Shown in pieces: positions 1 to 10,508 of a DNA stretch of 32,221 bases (positions are counted from its first letter, which is position 1; every line of letters begins with the position of its first letter). The stretch is from contig MPNW01000072.1 of assembly GCA_011800805.1 (NCBI GenBank), forward strand, positions 1 through 32,221, written 5' to 3'. The notes beneath the pieces are model-generated. The model was not told the DNA's origin, searched no databases, and was given only the letters and a program-made list of their open reading frames with translations. The translations under genes and the position numbers were made by a program. This stretch comes from Hirudo medicinalis (taxonomy: Eukaryota > Annelida > Clitellata > Hirudinida > Hirudinidae).

Positions 1-134
1 ATAATAATAATAATAATAATAAATTAATAATATTAAATACAATAATAATAGTAATAATAATAATAAAATAATAACAATAATAAATACAATAATAATAGTA
101 ATAATAGTAATAATAATAGTTAAAGTCAATATAA
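1..134. repeat. AAT-rich microsatellite
   Basis: Imperfect ATA/AAT trinucleotide runs broken by short spacers such as taaatac and agtaat. The array continues off the left edge, so its full length is unknown. No coding signal. Confidence 0.9.
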
Positions 135-294
135 TAAAATACTTGTGAAGGACGAAATAATAAATGAATAATTATCCGCCACGTCACGACATTTCTCTCT
201 GTTCGATGCAATCTTAAGTCCAGAGGAAAAACCTTCGCATGACCGGAAATTGATTTCATCCACCTTTAATCATCGCAAGTCATCCTCATTTATT

Positions 295-405
295 TCTTCG
301 TTCGTTCGTTCATTCATCCATTCATTCGTTCATTCATTCGTTCATTCGTTCATTCATTCGTTCATTCATTCGTTCATTCGTTCGTTCATTCGTTCGTTCA
401 TTCGT
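295..405. repeat. TTCA/TTCG tetranucleotide microsatellite
   Basis: About 27 units alternating between TTCG and TTCA, with one TCCA variant. It is open in one frame and would read as a Phe/Ile/His/Ser/Arg-rich peptide, but that is a consequence of the repeat and not a gene. Confidence 0.92.
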
Positions 406-504
406 TCATCATTATCATTATCATCATCATCATCATCATCATCATTATTATTATTATTATTATTATCATCATCATCATCATTATCATCATTATCATTATC
501 ATCA

Positions 505-535
<31 letters not shown>

Positions 536-537
536 CG
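406..537. repeat. ATC/ATT trinucleotide microsatellite
   Basis: Alternating blocks of ATC and ATT directly follow the TTCA/TTCG array, making a compound microsatellite of about 240 bp with it. Confidence 0.92.
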
Positions 538-539
538 TA

Positions 540-1136
540 ATTATTTTTTTTTATTATTACATTTTAAATTTGAAACAAAATTTGATAACATATTAAGCTT
601 ATCAACTGATTTAAAAAAGACGTAATATAAATAAATATATTATATAAACAATGATATTGCTTCTGATGTTATTATTTAAATTTGACTTTAATAATTTTAA
701 TAATTTTATTTATTTACGAAAAGAAATCAATTCAATCACCGCTGTAATGCTCGAAAATTGATGACTGAAGCGTTGGAAAGCAACTCGTGATTGAAATCAA
801 TCACATCGATAACCTTTCCAATCAAACAATCAACCTTTCCTGATTATTCCATTGATTGCTCATTGATTGAAAAGATTCAATCAACAATTACTTTCTCTTT
901 CCAATTAATTTTCGAATTGTAAAAGTATTCAATTGTTAATATATTTTAATTTCAATAAATCATAAATCATGTTGCTGCTGTTGCTTGGAATGAAGATACA
1001 TTGTTTTTAACACAAAAGTAGCAGAAAAGTATTGCAAATATATTTTTATTATTTCTGGCAATAATAATCCATAATTATTTCTTTATTACACGTTTATGCT
1101 TTTTTCTAAATCTTAATTGATGAAAATTTATAACTA
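540..1136. other. AT-rich non-coding stretch
   Basis: No open frame with gene-like composition on either strand. Around 770-905 there is a run of near-repeats of attgatt/caatcaa words (for example cattgattgctcattgattg), probably old simple-sequence drift. Nothing else is recognised. Confidence 0.6.
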
Positions 1137-1149
1137 CTGCTGCTGCCGC

Positions 1150-1182
<33 letters not shown>

Positions 1183-1221
1183 CGACGAGGATGACGATGA
1201 CGATAATGATGATGATGATGA
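1137..1221. repeat. GAT/GAC trinucleotide microsatellite
   Basis: About 25 GAT units with GAC and GAG variants in the middle, bordered by gctgctgccgct on the left. Confidence 0.9.
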
Positions 1222-1759
1222 TATTTACTCTTCACGCGTAAAAAGGAAATTTAATAATTCTTATTCGATCGTAAAATGTAAAATGTAAAAATTATGCAAA
1301 CTATTGTTTAATTTATTTAAATGCCATAAAATTTACTTAAAAAATTTACTTTATTAAAATAACATTTAATATAAAATTTAAATTATAATCGTAATGTTTA
1401 CTGCGACATTTACAAAATAATGTTGCGTAAAGAACACATCGAGTGTATTCTAAGCAGTTACAGGAGACCGAGGCGGACAAGAAGTCCTTCTGTGAGAACA
1501 AGAAGTCCAAAGAATACCTCGCATAACCGAATTCCAACAGGCTCCCGAACCAAGTAATCCAAGTAAACCAAGTATTACCAAGTAATCAAGTTGACTTAAA
1601 AGAAGCCATTGAAAATGTTCACAGTCCTTTTCACAGTCATCTGAGGCAGAAATGAAGAGAAGTTTGAGAAGGTACAGGAGCCTCTCATTGACGGAGTTCC
1701 GGTCTCGAAAGGCACACACCAACAGGGACATCCTGGTGTTCACCGGATGCCCCCCACCC

Positions 1760-3196
1760 CAGTGTTGGGACGGAGAAAATCCCGTCTGCGGGATAAATGG
1801 TCATGGGATTTTCGGGATCAAGTTGCTTCAGCATCCACTTCGCCTCAGAAACCATCGCACGACTGCTAATAAATTTCTTGATGCTTAGCATCACCTTCGC
1901 TGTCCACGATGTCTCCATAGCGCTCGTAATTGAACAGAAATGTCTCCAGAAATGTTTCTGACTTGTCCGTCTTGTGTTGTTTTTAAGTTGAGGGATTATT
2001 CCTCCAGACTCTTTCAGGACGTTGGTGATGCTTGAAATACTTTTGCAAAGGAACAATTTTGTCCAGGAAAGCCACGAGAGTATCTTTTGACTCCACTAAG
2101 TTCAACGCATGACTAGCACATCCGTAGACCATCAGATCTCGCCAATCATTCAATTCTTCATGAACTTTGACCAATTTTGCTTCTGACACAAAGCCAATCG
2201 TGATGCATCCTTATTGACTTTCAGCTTTCTCAATCGAATTTTTAGCAAGCTGAGCACAAAAAGAAGCTGTTTTCTTTGCGGGACCCGAGGACTCAAAATC
2301 CATAGGGTACATTTTCTTGCCATAGGTCAAAGTGGCTACAATCACTGGCTCCTGATGAGCATTACACCATCCATCTTGAGAAAGAACAGCAAACTTTCCC
2401 GAAAGTTTAGCCATCTTGCTGTGACATTCAGCTTCAAAATGTCCAAAAGCTTACCAGAAAGAAGTTTCCTGTGAAGAAGTGGTTTTCTCCCATTTTGTCC
2501 ATTAATCCCAGAACGAGTGGCTTCCGTAGCTGCTCTGAAGAAAGGATCATCGGCCAACCGAAAAGCCAAGCGATTCTTGTAGAAAAACTCTGCCCATCTT
2601 GCAGTTTAATTCTCTCTTTTACAGTGGTCTTGCAAAAACGTTTGTCATGCTGAAGGATGGAGTAGATGTTGAAGAATGACGTTTCTTAGCAGACTTGACA
2701 TCAACACCAGTACCACTGCTGCAAGTTGATGGAGTGGGACTAACAAAATGATGGTCAATCGGCAAAAACGGACTTGACGACTCTGATCTTCTGCTTCTGC
2801 TGATAGATCTTGACGATGGGCCAGTCAGTTGTTGCTGATGCTGCTCGATTCCTTCTTCTTGTTCATCACAGTCATCTAACTCACCTTCCAAAACTAGGAA
2901 TGACAACGATGATCTGATTGTTCTGAGAATGAACATTGTAGAACATTCTAGAAATTTTCTATTAATTTCTATTAATAGAACTATTAATTAATAGAACTTT
3001 CTAGAAATTGTTAGAACTTATAGAAATTTCTAGAATTTTCCTAACAGTACTTATTTATAACCATTTTTTGCAGAGAGTACATAAAAAAATAATTTCTGGA
3101 TTGTAAATTTGAACCGCATAAAAATCCCGAAATTCCTGCCCGAAAATCCCGCCCGGATGGGATAAATAGTCATAAATTGATTTTATCCCAAGCCTG
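1760..3196 (-). mobile_element. Decayed hAT-like DNA transposon, with candidate terminal inverted repeats
   Basis: The left end starts CAGTGTTGGGA at 1760. The right end read on the minus strand starts CAGGCTTGGGA at 3196, matching 9 of 11 bases. Both ends also carry CCCG/GGGAT-rich subterminal sequence, including a shared GGGATAAAT-GTCAT word. The flanking 8-mers (1752-1759 ccccaccc and 3197-3204 ccctcccg) agree at only 5 of 8, so a target-site duplication is weak. At about 1.44 kb it is shorter than full hAT elements, which usually run 2.5-4 kb. It carries a broken transposase on the minus strand. The TIR form is an established hAT trait; the exact ends are my inference. Confidence 0.55.
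1845..2936 (-). pseudogene. hAT-like (DUF659-type) transposase remnant, frameshifted
   Basis: Minus-strand fragments in different frames line up as one broken protein. In order they are: a Ser/Gln-rich N-terminal piece (2936-2619); a piece with WAEFFYKNRLAFRLADDPFF and GRKPLLHRKLLSGKLLDIL (about 2610-2430); a piece containing LSQDGWCNAHQEPVIVATLT (2414-2214), which resembles the catalytic-Asp 'DGW' region of DUF659/hAT proteins; then GCASHALNLVESKDTLVAFL (2189-1983), which matches the C/H-x-HxLNL motif of hAT transposases; then a frameshifted piece with ETFLETFLFNYERYGDIVD. At least three frameshifts and internal stops mean it cannot be active. No BED zinc finger is seen, so the 5' part is missing. 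Family assignment is by motif only. Confidence 0.65.
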
Positions 3197-3566
3197 CCCT
3201 CCCGAAATCGTCAGGACAGTTTCAGACTTGAAAGGTTTGAAGACGCTGACACTCCTCTGAGGATCCCCGTCGGTGCGAAGTGTTAAGAACTGCATTGAAG
3301 TCACAATGCATTAATTTACGTCTTTTACATGTCATCGTAACTTCTAAGGGGTCATGAGGTCATTGGGTGCATTGTTGTTTGACCTGAGTTGAAAGGTTGA
3401 ATTTGAATATTGTTCTTGCCCTTCATCGTGATGGGTCGAGCTACCAACATTAACATCATCATCACCACCAACATCATCAATATGGACATCATCAATATCA
3501 ACATCATCAATATCATCGCCCAGTGAGATTATTTCCTTCAGAAGTCCTCAATCTTGTTGATGAAAT
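3197..3566. other. Non-coding stretch, unassigned
   Basis: No gene recognised. A short ATC-rich simple repeat of the type aacatcatcaatatc lies at about 3449-3518. Confidence 0.5.
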
Positions 3567-3582
3567 GTTGATTCCTTCACAC

Positions 3583-3632
3583 AATAATAATAACCAACAA
3601 TTGTTGTATAATAATAATAACCAACAATTGTT
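3583..3632. repeat. 27-bp tandem duplication
   Basis: Two nearly complete copies of a 27-bp unit containing aataataataaccaacaatt, at 3583-3609 and 3610-3632, the second truncated. Each copy contains the small palindrome caacaattgttg. A surrounding 69-codon open frame is rich in Asn/Gln/Leu because of this repeat and is not supported as a gene. Confidence 0.8.
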
Positions 3633-3732
3633 AATTAAACATCAATTATCCAATTCAAATTCGGTCCTAAATTATCATTGGTTAAGTCATTGTTGTTGTT
3701 ATATTTATATATTTATAATTATGTATTATTAA

Positions 3733-4320
3733 TATTTATATATTTTGTTATTTGTATTTCACTTTGCAAGTGAAATATGGTTGTCTGTCAAGAATTTATT
3801 GAATTTCCCAGACCTTGTGACCTTATCAACTCATTCTCTTTTAGAAGTATTTTCTCAATCTGATTGAAAAGATTTTCTGTCCGTGATTATTGCTGAGTCT
3901 CGTGAAATGGTACTTTCATTTATATTTGCCATACTTTGATAAATCGTGACACAACACACCACCATGTGAAGACAGCTACATCGTTACGTCAATACAATTA
4001 CTTTGTGGGTGCAGTACCAAAGCAGCCCGTTGTTATGGGCTCATGCCACACATGTTATTGTCTTGCATACTAATAAGTATCCGTTTGTTGTGGTCCATTT
4101 TCGATCTTAGACTTTCTAAGATCAATGTTGCCAAGTATCGTCATGACCGCTTGAACTGCCAAAGTCAAGTCGCGAAGAATTTATTCTCAGAATTCAATTG
4201 TAATTTTCAAAATGAAACGATTTCCGCAGCATTGATGACATTCCTTGCATCGCAGAGTGTTGAAAGATGCCATTTAAGATTATTTTAAGGATGAACATTT
4301 ATTTAGGTACATATTTTAAG
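3733..4320. other. Non-coding stretch, possible transposon-derived 3' region
   Basis: An 81-codon open frame at 4043-4288 (+) has no recognisable domain. It runs toward the repeat-tail-like sequence at 4321-4381, so it may be non-coding sequence of a retroelement. Nothing else is supported. Confidence 0.35.
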
Positions 4321-4381
4321 TGCCAAAGTATCCACGCCAGGATATAAAGGCACTATGGCGCTCTCAATCAATCAATCAATC
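4321..4381 (+). mobile_element. Retroelement 3' tail ending in (CAAT)n
   Basis: The words ggatataaaggcac and tatggcgctct run directly into a CAAT/TCAA microsatellite (4361-4381). LINE and SINE copies in animals often end in a short structured tail plus a microsatellite, so this is probably the 3' end of a plus-strand element. No protein evidence accompanies it. Confidence 0.4.
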
Positions 4382-4427
4382 TAAAACATACGAGCGAACC
4401 AGATCTAAAAAAGCATTAATGTATTAG

Positions 4428-5105
4428 TTAATATATGCTTTGGTTGAACAGACAAGTTTTAAGATTGGTTTTAAATGAAGCGACTGTCTCAGATGACTTA
4501 ACATGCCGCGGGAGATCATTCCAAGTCCGCGGTCCACATGCATGAAGTGATCTGTCTCCATAGAGCACACGGCGGGGACGATGAAGTTGATGGAGTCTGA
4601 CGAGCGGAGTGAAACTCCCTTCCATGAACCCTTCCATGTTGGGAAGACGTTCTATTGAGGAGGTATTGATGGGATTGGTGATCCTTTTGCCACCTTTTAA
4701 GATATTCTTTATGTGATGCATAGCCAGTGACGATTATCCAACAGGGTTGATATGTGATCCTTGGCATTAAAGATGAGCCTTGCAGCTATGTTCAAGACCA
4801 TTTGAAGTTAATGTAGGACCAGTTGCTGGAGTCATGCAGAACATTATTACAGTAGTCAAGCTTTGTCAGGACTAGCTGGATCACAAGGGCTGTGAGGATC
4901 TAGCGGGGAGCTAAATGTCGTGTTTCCCTGAGAACGGAGAGTTGAACGATAAAAGTCGGCAATTTTGTCCACATGATTTTCCATTGACAATGATGTGTCA
5001 AGGTAAGCTCCAAGATTTCTAATCACCACCGATGGAGTGATAATGACTCCCGATAAATGAATTGACGGGGTAAATATGCATCGGGAATGAAGCCACGAAT
5101 TGAAT
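4428..5105 (-). pseudogene. Non-LTR retrotransposon (LINE) reverse transcriptase, C-terminal fragment
   Basis: Minus-strand pieces in several frames reproduce the order typical of LINE polymerases after the catalytic core. These are VVIRNLGAYLDTSLSMENHV (about 5020-4960; families usually read 'xNLGVxxDxxLSMxxHV'), KLDYCNNVLHD (about 4855), NIAARLIFNAKDHIS (about 4790-4745), GDRSLHACGPRTWNDLPRHV (about 4570-4500) and SSETVASFKTNLKTCLF, ending with a stop at 4428. Frameshifts and a lost 5' part make it dead. The style is closest to L2/CR1/jockey-like elements; the exact clade cannot be set by eye. The 3' end faces the plus-strand tail at 4321-4381. Confidence 0.85.
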
Positions 5106-5285
5106 GAAAAATTATCATCAATACTTTCACCTTCCTTTCACCTTGAATTGAACCGATTGATATGTTTTTGGCTTTTAACCTGTTGCCTAAATGCTAATTC
5201 TATCGGCTTCACATGGGTCAAACGAGCCAAAGGGACACTCAATATTCACAACCTAGTTTCTTGTTTCGCTGCAAAATCTTGAAAC

Positions 5286-5314
5286 TGGGCGCTATATAAA
5301 TAGTTAAGCGCCTC
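5286..5314. repeat. Small inverted repeat (hairpin) with TATATAAAT loop
   Basis: GGCGCT at 5288-5293 pairs with AGCGCC at 5307-5312 around a 13-base AT loop. The word gcgctatataaat is common in 3' tails of animal LINEs and SINEs, so this may be another element end. Confidence 0.45.
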
Positions 5315-5619
5315 TCGACTTGTGCATGTGGAGCTGCATAAATTGAACTAAGCCTATTCGTAACAACCTCAGTAGTGAAAGTTTATTCAAAATTCAATCC
5401 ACTCGTAGGTGATTCTATAAATTCTGTGATTTAAGGGCTGGAATGGGCACTAATATATTTAGATTTGTTCTTTTCCACAATGAATAATGAACTCAAAAAA
5501 GAAGAAAAAATTCAAAAAACTCAAAAACTTATTTTACTTTGGTTCGGAGCAAATTTCCTTTCTCTGAACATTAACATTAACTCTTATTAAGTATATATTA
5601 TTTCATTCATCAAGATAAA

Positions 5620-6250
5620 AAATTCATCTTGACAGTCTCTCCATTTGCATTCGTGATTGTTCAACCAACCGAGTTAACTCTTCTTATAAATTCTTGGGTG
5701 TTATAATTGACCAACATTTATCACTTAAACCTCACATTGAACATGTATTAAGTAAGGTCTCCAAAAGTGTTGGCATCATTTCCCATATTAGTTGCTTCAT
5801 TGATAACGAAGCAGTGTTTATTCTCGATTACTCTCTTATCTATCCATACCTTAATTATTCTAATGTTGCTTGGGCAGCCAATTACCCCTCATATTTAAAC
5901 TTCAAAAAAAAAAAGCTGTTCGTGTCATTTCTTTATTACCTCACTATTCTCGTGCTGGAGATTCATTTAAGAAACTGAGCATTATGTCAATTTAGCAAAT
6001 TCATTTTTTTCAAATAGCAATATTTATGTACAAATACAACAATCATGTTTTACCTCCAATATTTGATAACTATTTTACTCTGAACCATTTATGTCCACGT
6101 AATACCAGAAATTGGACTCCACATAAACCCGATTTTGCCAGATCCAAAATTAAATTTCATTCCATTCGTCGTGCAGGCCCCAGGGTTTTTTCAAGATTAC
6201 CTTGCTCATTATTTGCTAATCCATTTTTTATTCTAATAAGAAATCCTTAA
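5620..6250 (+). pseudogene. Non-LTR retrotransposon (LINE) reverse transcriptase, C-terminal fragment
   Basis: Plus-strand reading gives NRVNSSYKFLGVIIDQHLSL, then HIEHVLSKVSKSVGIISHIS, then LIYPYLNYSNVAWAANYPSY. These match the 'YKFLGVxxDxxLxWxxHI...LIxPYLxYCNxxWG' order of LINE polymerases. The frame is lost in an 11-A run at 5904-5914 and resumes as KKAVRVISLLPHYSRAGDSF. A later frame (6026-6250) has MYKYNNHVLPPIFDNYFTLN and NTRNWTPHKPDFARSKIKFH, typical of the C-terminus of these proteins. Sequence to about 6550, with an AAATAAA-rich end, may be its 3' UTR. It is a different family and orientation from the LINE piece at 4428-5105. Confidence 0.87.
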
Positions 6251-6550
6251 GAGAGTTAGTTCACTTCTGCCTCTGTACCTCTTTTGTAAGTTCACCCACA
6301 TGCAACATCTTAATGTAAAGAATCTCACGCTTTATCTCTTTTCTATACTTGAATCATATCTTAACATCAGAGTACCTTCAGTTCCATTGACTAATTTCAC
6401 TTCTAAGGCAGTCCATCCAGCGGGATAAGTTTCCCTTAGGGTCGTCCTTCTGGATTGTGTTTTTTTTAATTATTATTTCTTCATTTATTTCTTGTTTCAT
6501 TGTTTGTTACTTTAGGAGCAATCCAAATAAACGCTTAAAAATAAAAATTA
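6251..6550 (+). mobile_element. Probable 3' UTR and A-rich tail of the LINE fragment
   Basis: Follows the LINE coding remnant directly and ends with aatccaaataaacgc and then an A-rich run at about 6520-6550. No coding signal. Inference from position only. Confidence 0.4.
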
Positions 6551-6734
6551 ATTTCTTACGAAGTGTTGTTACACGTCGCCAGGTTGCACGGGTTGCTCTT
6601 TTCATCGCCGCAGTTCATTCTTAAAATTATGAAATTAAAAACTTGGATTTATCGTTACCAATGTGCAATCATTTGTAATTACCCGATGATCTTGTAATTA
6701 CTTATAACCACCTTAATATTTTTATTGTCATTAT

Positions 6735-6738
6735 TACA

Positions 6739-6774
<36 letters not shown>

Positions 6775-6845
6775 GTTGTTGATGATGTTGTTGTTATTAT
6801 TGTTGTTATTGTTGTTGTCGTCGTCATCATCATCATCATCATCAA
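6735..6845. repeat. Compound ATT/GTT/CATC microsatellite
   Basis: An ATT run, then GTT/GAT units, then a GTC/ATC run. An Asp/Asn-rich minus-strand open frame here is only the translation of the repeat. Confidence 0.92.
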
Positions 6846-6849
6846 TTTC

Positions 6850-7370
6850 ATCCTCACTGATCACATGTTGGTGTGGAAAGGGGTAATTTCAAGGAATTCT
6901 CACAGGAGTGATGCATGGCATTTCAAGTGTCTGACTTTAATAAATATTGTTTAATTGTTTCAGCGTTTTTGATGCGAAATTAATAAAGTAAGTAACTGTA
7001 AATATAAATTAATTAACTATAATTCAACATTTTAATTAACTATTTATTTATTTTGTAAGTAAATTAAAAAATATGTTTATTTTAATTATTGAGACTGCAG
7101 CATGCCATTCGTTATTCGATTTCTTTGATCATCGTGATTGCCGTCGTCGTCGTCGTCATCGTTGAAGCTGAACTCCTCAAAATAAATGACGTGAATTTTG
7201 CATTAGTCAAATAATTCCGTGGCTTATTGGAAGATTTATTTATTTGACACATGGAAAAGGTTCTTCAAGTAACCGAGGACCACCCGTGAATGTTCATCAG
7301 ACCACCCTCAATCAACCAACGCCGATATAATGGCAGACGTAATGGCACTGGAAGTGTGATGACAGGGCAG
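6850..7370. other. AT-rich non-coding stretch
   Basis: No gene recognised. A short CGT repeat (ccgtcgtcgtcgtcgtc) sits at about 7140-7158. Confidence 0.5.
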
Positions 7371-7374
7371 TCTA

Positions 7375-7516
7375 AGATGATGATGATGACGATGACGATG
7401 ACGACGACGACGACGACGATGATGATGATGATGATGGTGGTGGTGGCGACGACGACGACGACGATGATGGTGGTGGTGGTGGTTGTGGTGATGATGATGA
7501 TTATGATGACGGTGAC

Positions 7517-7549
<33 letters not shown>

Positions 7550-7553
7550 AGCG
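7375..7553. repeat. GAT/GAC/GGT compound trinucleotide microsatellite
   Basis: About 180 bp of GAT, GAC, GGT and related triplets in blocks. The 99-codon open frame across it (Met/Thr/Val-rich) is a repeat artefact. Confidence 0.93.
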
Positions 7554-7559
7554 ATGGTA

Positions 7560-8280
7560 ACATTGGCTAGTATATTGCTGTTAAAATGACACGAAGTAAT
7601 ATGAATTGCAAAAACAACAGGATAAGAAACATTTCCAGTTTGAACATTAATTTCGATTTAAAGTAATATTGATTAATATTAAGTAATGCAATTTGAGTGT
7701 TTTTATTCATTTTTTAAAATTATTTTTACGGATTATTAAGACAGAATCTAAAATATTTTGTCTTAAAAATACCCGTCATAAAGTGAAAGCATCATTTTCG
7801 TTGGATATTTAAGAAAATATTCAAACTTCCTAAGGAATTCATTCTAAGATTTAAGCGGGGTCCCATGCACAGGACATGAATTTTAATGGCTATCCTCTCC
7901 TTGAACGACTTGCACAACAATAATTATATAATTAAATTAATAATAATCGCATTTTAAATTAATAATTACATAATTAAATTAATATTTATTATCGTTGTAA
8001 TTATAATTAAAATATAAATAATATAAAATTATAATTATTGTTGTTGTTATTATTATTATTTTAATTATTATTGATTATTTGCAATATTTGTCATTACTAT
8101 TATGCAATTAATTATCATGTTGAGTGACAACTCTGGCACTAACAAATGACCATAACATTTAAACATTAAAGTAATTTCATTGTAAAAACAAAAAAAAGAA
8201 ATATTTAATTTATGGGATAAATATTTTATCTTTGTATTTTAATAACAATTAAATTAAATTCACCATAAAACCTCAATATT
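7560..8280. other. AT-rich non-coding stretch
   Basis: Very AT-rich with short AT palindromes (taattaatta words, 7920-8070). No coding signal. Confidence 0.5.
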
Positions 8281-8760
8281 TTGAAAGGAATCCCAACAAT
8301 GGCGGTCGATTTGAGGAGACATCACGTGCTGTGACGTCATGGCCACTTTACAGGCACGAAGAGCAAGAATACATGTCCCTCGGTGAGCAGCCAATTAGAA
8401 ATTCAAATGAAATTATTAAATATTTAAATCAATAAAATGTCTTAAAACCACTTATCGATTACGTGTATTGACAAATTATTGCAATTGAGTGATTAATTAC
8501 AAATATTTTTGTTTCACGAATATCTTCGAATGACTCTCCATTTCATTTACCTCCAAAAACTCCAGTCATTGCCTTCAATCCTCCGCGGTCAGACGACTAA
8601 TTCAATTTAATAACGAGTCAATCACGTCTGCCACTTCCAAGTCTCTTAATTTCATTTGGCGCCATTTTTCCAAACAAAGGTCAAAGGTCACGACCATGCG
8701 GGGGAATTTGAGCAAATTTAAAGGAGTGATTGCCCTCTATGACGTCATCAACAAAATTGT
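8281..8760. promoter_or_regulatory. Candidate cis-regulatory cluster (E-box, two CREs, DR1)
   Basis: Less AT-rich than its surroundings. It contains CACGTG at 8323-8328, the full palindromic CRE TGACGTCA at 8332-8339, a perfect direct repeat AGGTCA-A-AGGTCA (nuclear-receptor DR1) at 8678-8690, and a second TGACGTCA at 8740-8747. The word ggcgccattttt at 8659-8669 resembles YY1/E2F-type sites. No start exon is apparent, so it may be an enhancer in an intron or intergenic DNA. Motifs are read directly; function is inferred. Confidence 0.35.
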
Positions 8761-9323
8761 AAAAAAAACCTTTCACCTTTTTTAAAGAATTTTCGAAATG
8801 CTTCAATTGTGACTGAAGTCGTGGATTGTCGAACTTCGATGAACATCGATGCTAATTAATATCGGACCATGGAGTTCCGAAATATTTTCAGATTTATTTT
8901 TGCAATTTAACCATATAATTAATTAATGAAATATCATTGAAATTCCGAAAACATATTTTTGACTCCATTTTATCGAATATTTATTTAAAATTTTAAGACT
9001 TTTTCTGAACCTTGAACACTTTGCAGCATCTTGAGCACCTTGAGCAGTCCATTAACATTTTCCTGAGGCTTTGTGTCAAAGAATTCAAGAAATGAATGAC
9101 CCACATCACGAAATTGTCGAATTGAAAACAAATTTTGAACGATAACAGGGGACTGGAGGGGCAACATTTGAGAAGTTATGAAAGTCATTTCGACAAGTTT
9201 ATTGGATCAAAGTATCTTCAAAAGATGATTTGCTTTAAAAACAAATCTTTATTTTGCAGGGATTTAATTCCTCGTTCTGCCTTAGGTTTAGTTATTTATT
9301 ACAGGCGTGAAAATATAATTTGT

Positions 9324-9352
9324 GAGCATCATAAAGTGGTTTTCTTATCATC

Positions 9353-9416
<64 letters not shown>

Positions 9417-9443
9417 TGTTGTTGTTGTTGTTATTTTTTTTAA
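9324..9443. repeat. Duplicated ATT-microsatellite block, copy 1
   Basis: Starts gagcatcataaagtggtttt, then a run of about 22 ATT units, then GTT units, ending ttttttttaa just before the N at 9444. The block at 9445-9570 repeats it almost exactly. Confidence 0.9.
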
Positions 9444-9444
9444 N

Positions 9445-9473
9445 GAGCATCATAAAGTGGTTTTCTTATCATC

Positions 9474-9543
<70 letters not shown>

Positions 9544-9570
9544 TGTTGTTGTTGTTGTTATTTTTTTTAA
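9445..9570. repeat. Duplicated ATT-microsatellite block, copy 2
   Basis: Same sequence as 9324-9443 apart from 6 extra bases (two more ATT units). Because the copies are separated by a single N, an assembly join that failed to collapse overlapping ends is the simplest explanation. Confidence 0.9.
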
Positions 9571-10395
9571 ATTATTATTATTGAGTTTGCAAAGGCTACA
9601 AAAACATGTTAAAAAATCATGGAATACCAATTAAGAACTTTGCTAAAAATTACAGATTGAATGAAATGTTCATAATAAAAACTAAAATTAACGCACATCT
9701 CAAATGGAGCTCAGTGGAAATCTTATTTCAGGAAGCATTCGAGACATTTGATCATCAATTTTATTTTTTATTCAGAAAATCTCAAAAAATGTCAAGAATC
9801 AAATTCTCATCCTGACAGAACTTTTTATTCTCCATTAAACGAGGAGGATTTATGTTCCGAGTGGATTCTGGATAATCCCACTGGAATGTGGTGCAGAGGG
9901 CATGCATTGGAAGCCTCACTAAAAGTCCAACCATGTGCAACTATCTCCCCTTCAAGTACACAACACCAAAACAAGACCAAAACAAGACCAAAACAACATG
10001 AAAATCAACTTCATCAGGCTTCTTTCGCTCATCAAATCAGAGTTTCTTTCGACGAAGCCACAAAAATGTTTCAACTTTTTGTGAGTTTGTGAGTTAGTGA
10101 AGTGGTGTTACATTTTCTTAAATTAGCTGAAAAGTTGTTGTCATCGGGAAAAATAAGGATTTATGCAACTGAGGGAGCGTGACAATCTTTCAAGATGAAA
10201 ATACCCAATAATTGTGTTTATTCTTACTTCACAATAATGCCTCTTCGTTTAACATTTAACAAAATTAATGCCTCTTTATTAAAATGAATTTCCACAAGTT
10301 AATGATGTTTTTACGAGAAGGCATTGAAGTGTCGTGAATGTGTTGATGAGACACAACTGCAGACCAATGTTAATTGAAATATCCACTCTTTTGTT
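9571..10395. other. Non-coding stretch, unassigned open frames
   Basis: A 114-codon plus-strand open frame at 9748-10092 shows no recognisable domain and no upstream start context. It also carries a short tandem aaaacaagacc repeat at about 9966-9990. I see no support for a gene. Confidence 0.4.
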
Positions 10396-10399
10396 TAAT

Positions 10400-10463
10400 G
10401 TCTGATGATGATGATAATATACCACGATGATAATATACCACGATGATAATATTCCATGATGAT
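10400..10463. repeat. 16-bp tandem repeat
   Basis: About four units of the form cacgatgataatatac with small variants, growing out of a GAT microsatellite. Confidence 0.82.
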
Positions 10464-10508
10464 AATCATCCATCATTCCACATCACTCTAATCCTTCTAT
10501 AATTAGAT

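Noticed and set aside
250..540. 96-codon open frame rich in Ser, His and Leu
   Set aside because: It lies wholly in the TTCA/TTCG and ATC/ATT microsatellites and starts on a non-ATG codon.
9135..9634. Several overlapping frames of poly-Tyr, poly-Ile and poly-Leu
   Set aside because: They are translations of the ATT microsatellites and cross the N at 9444.
9748..10092. 114-codon plus-strand frame tested as an upstream neuroligin exon
   Set aside because: No esterase-domain motif and no matching splice context.
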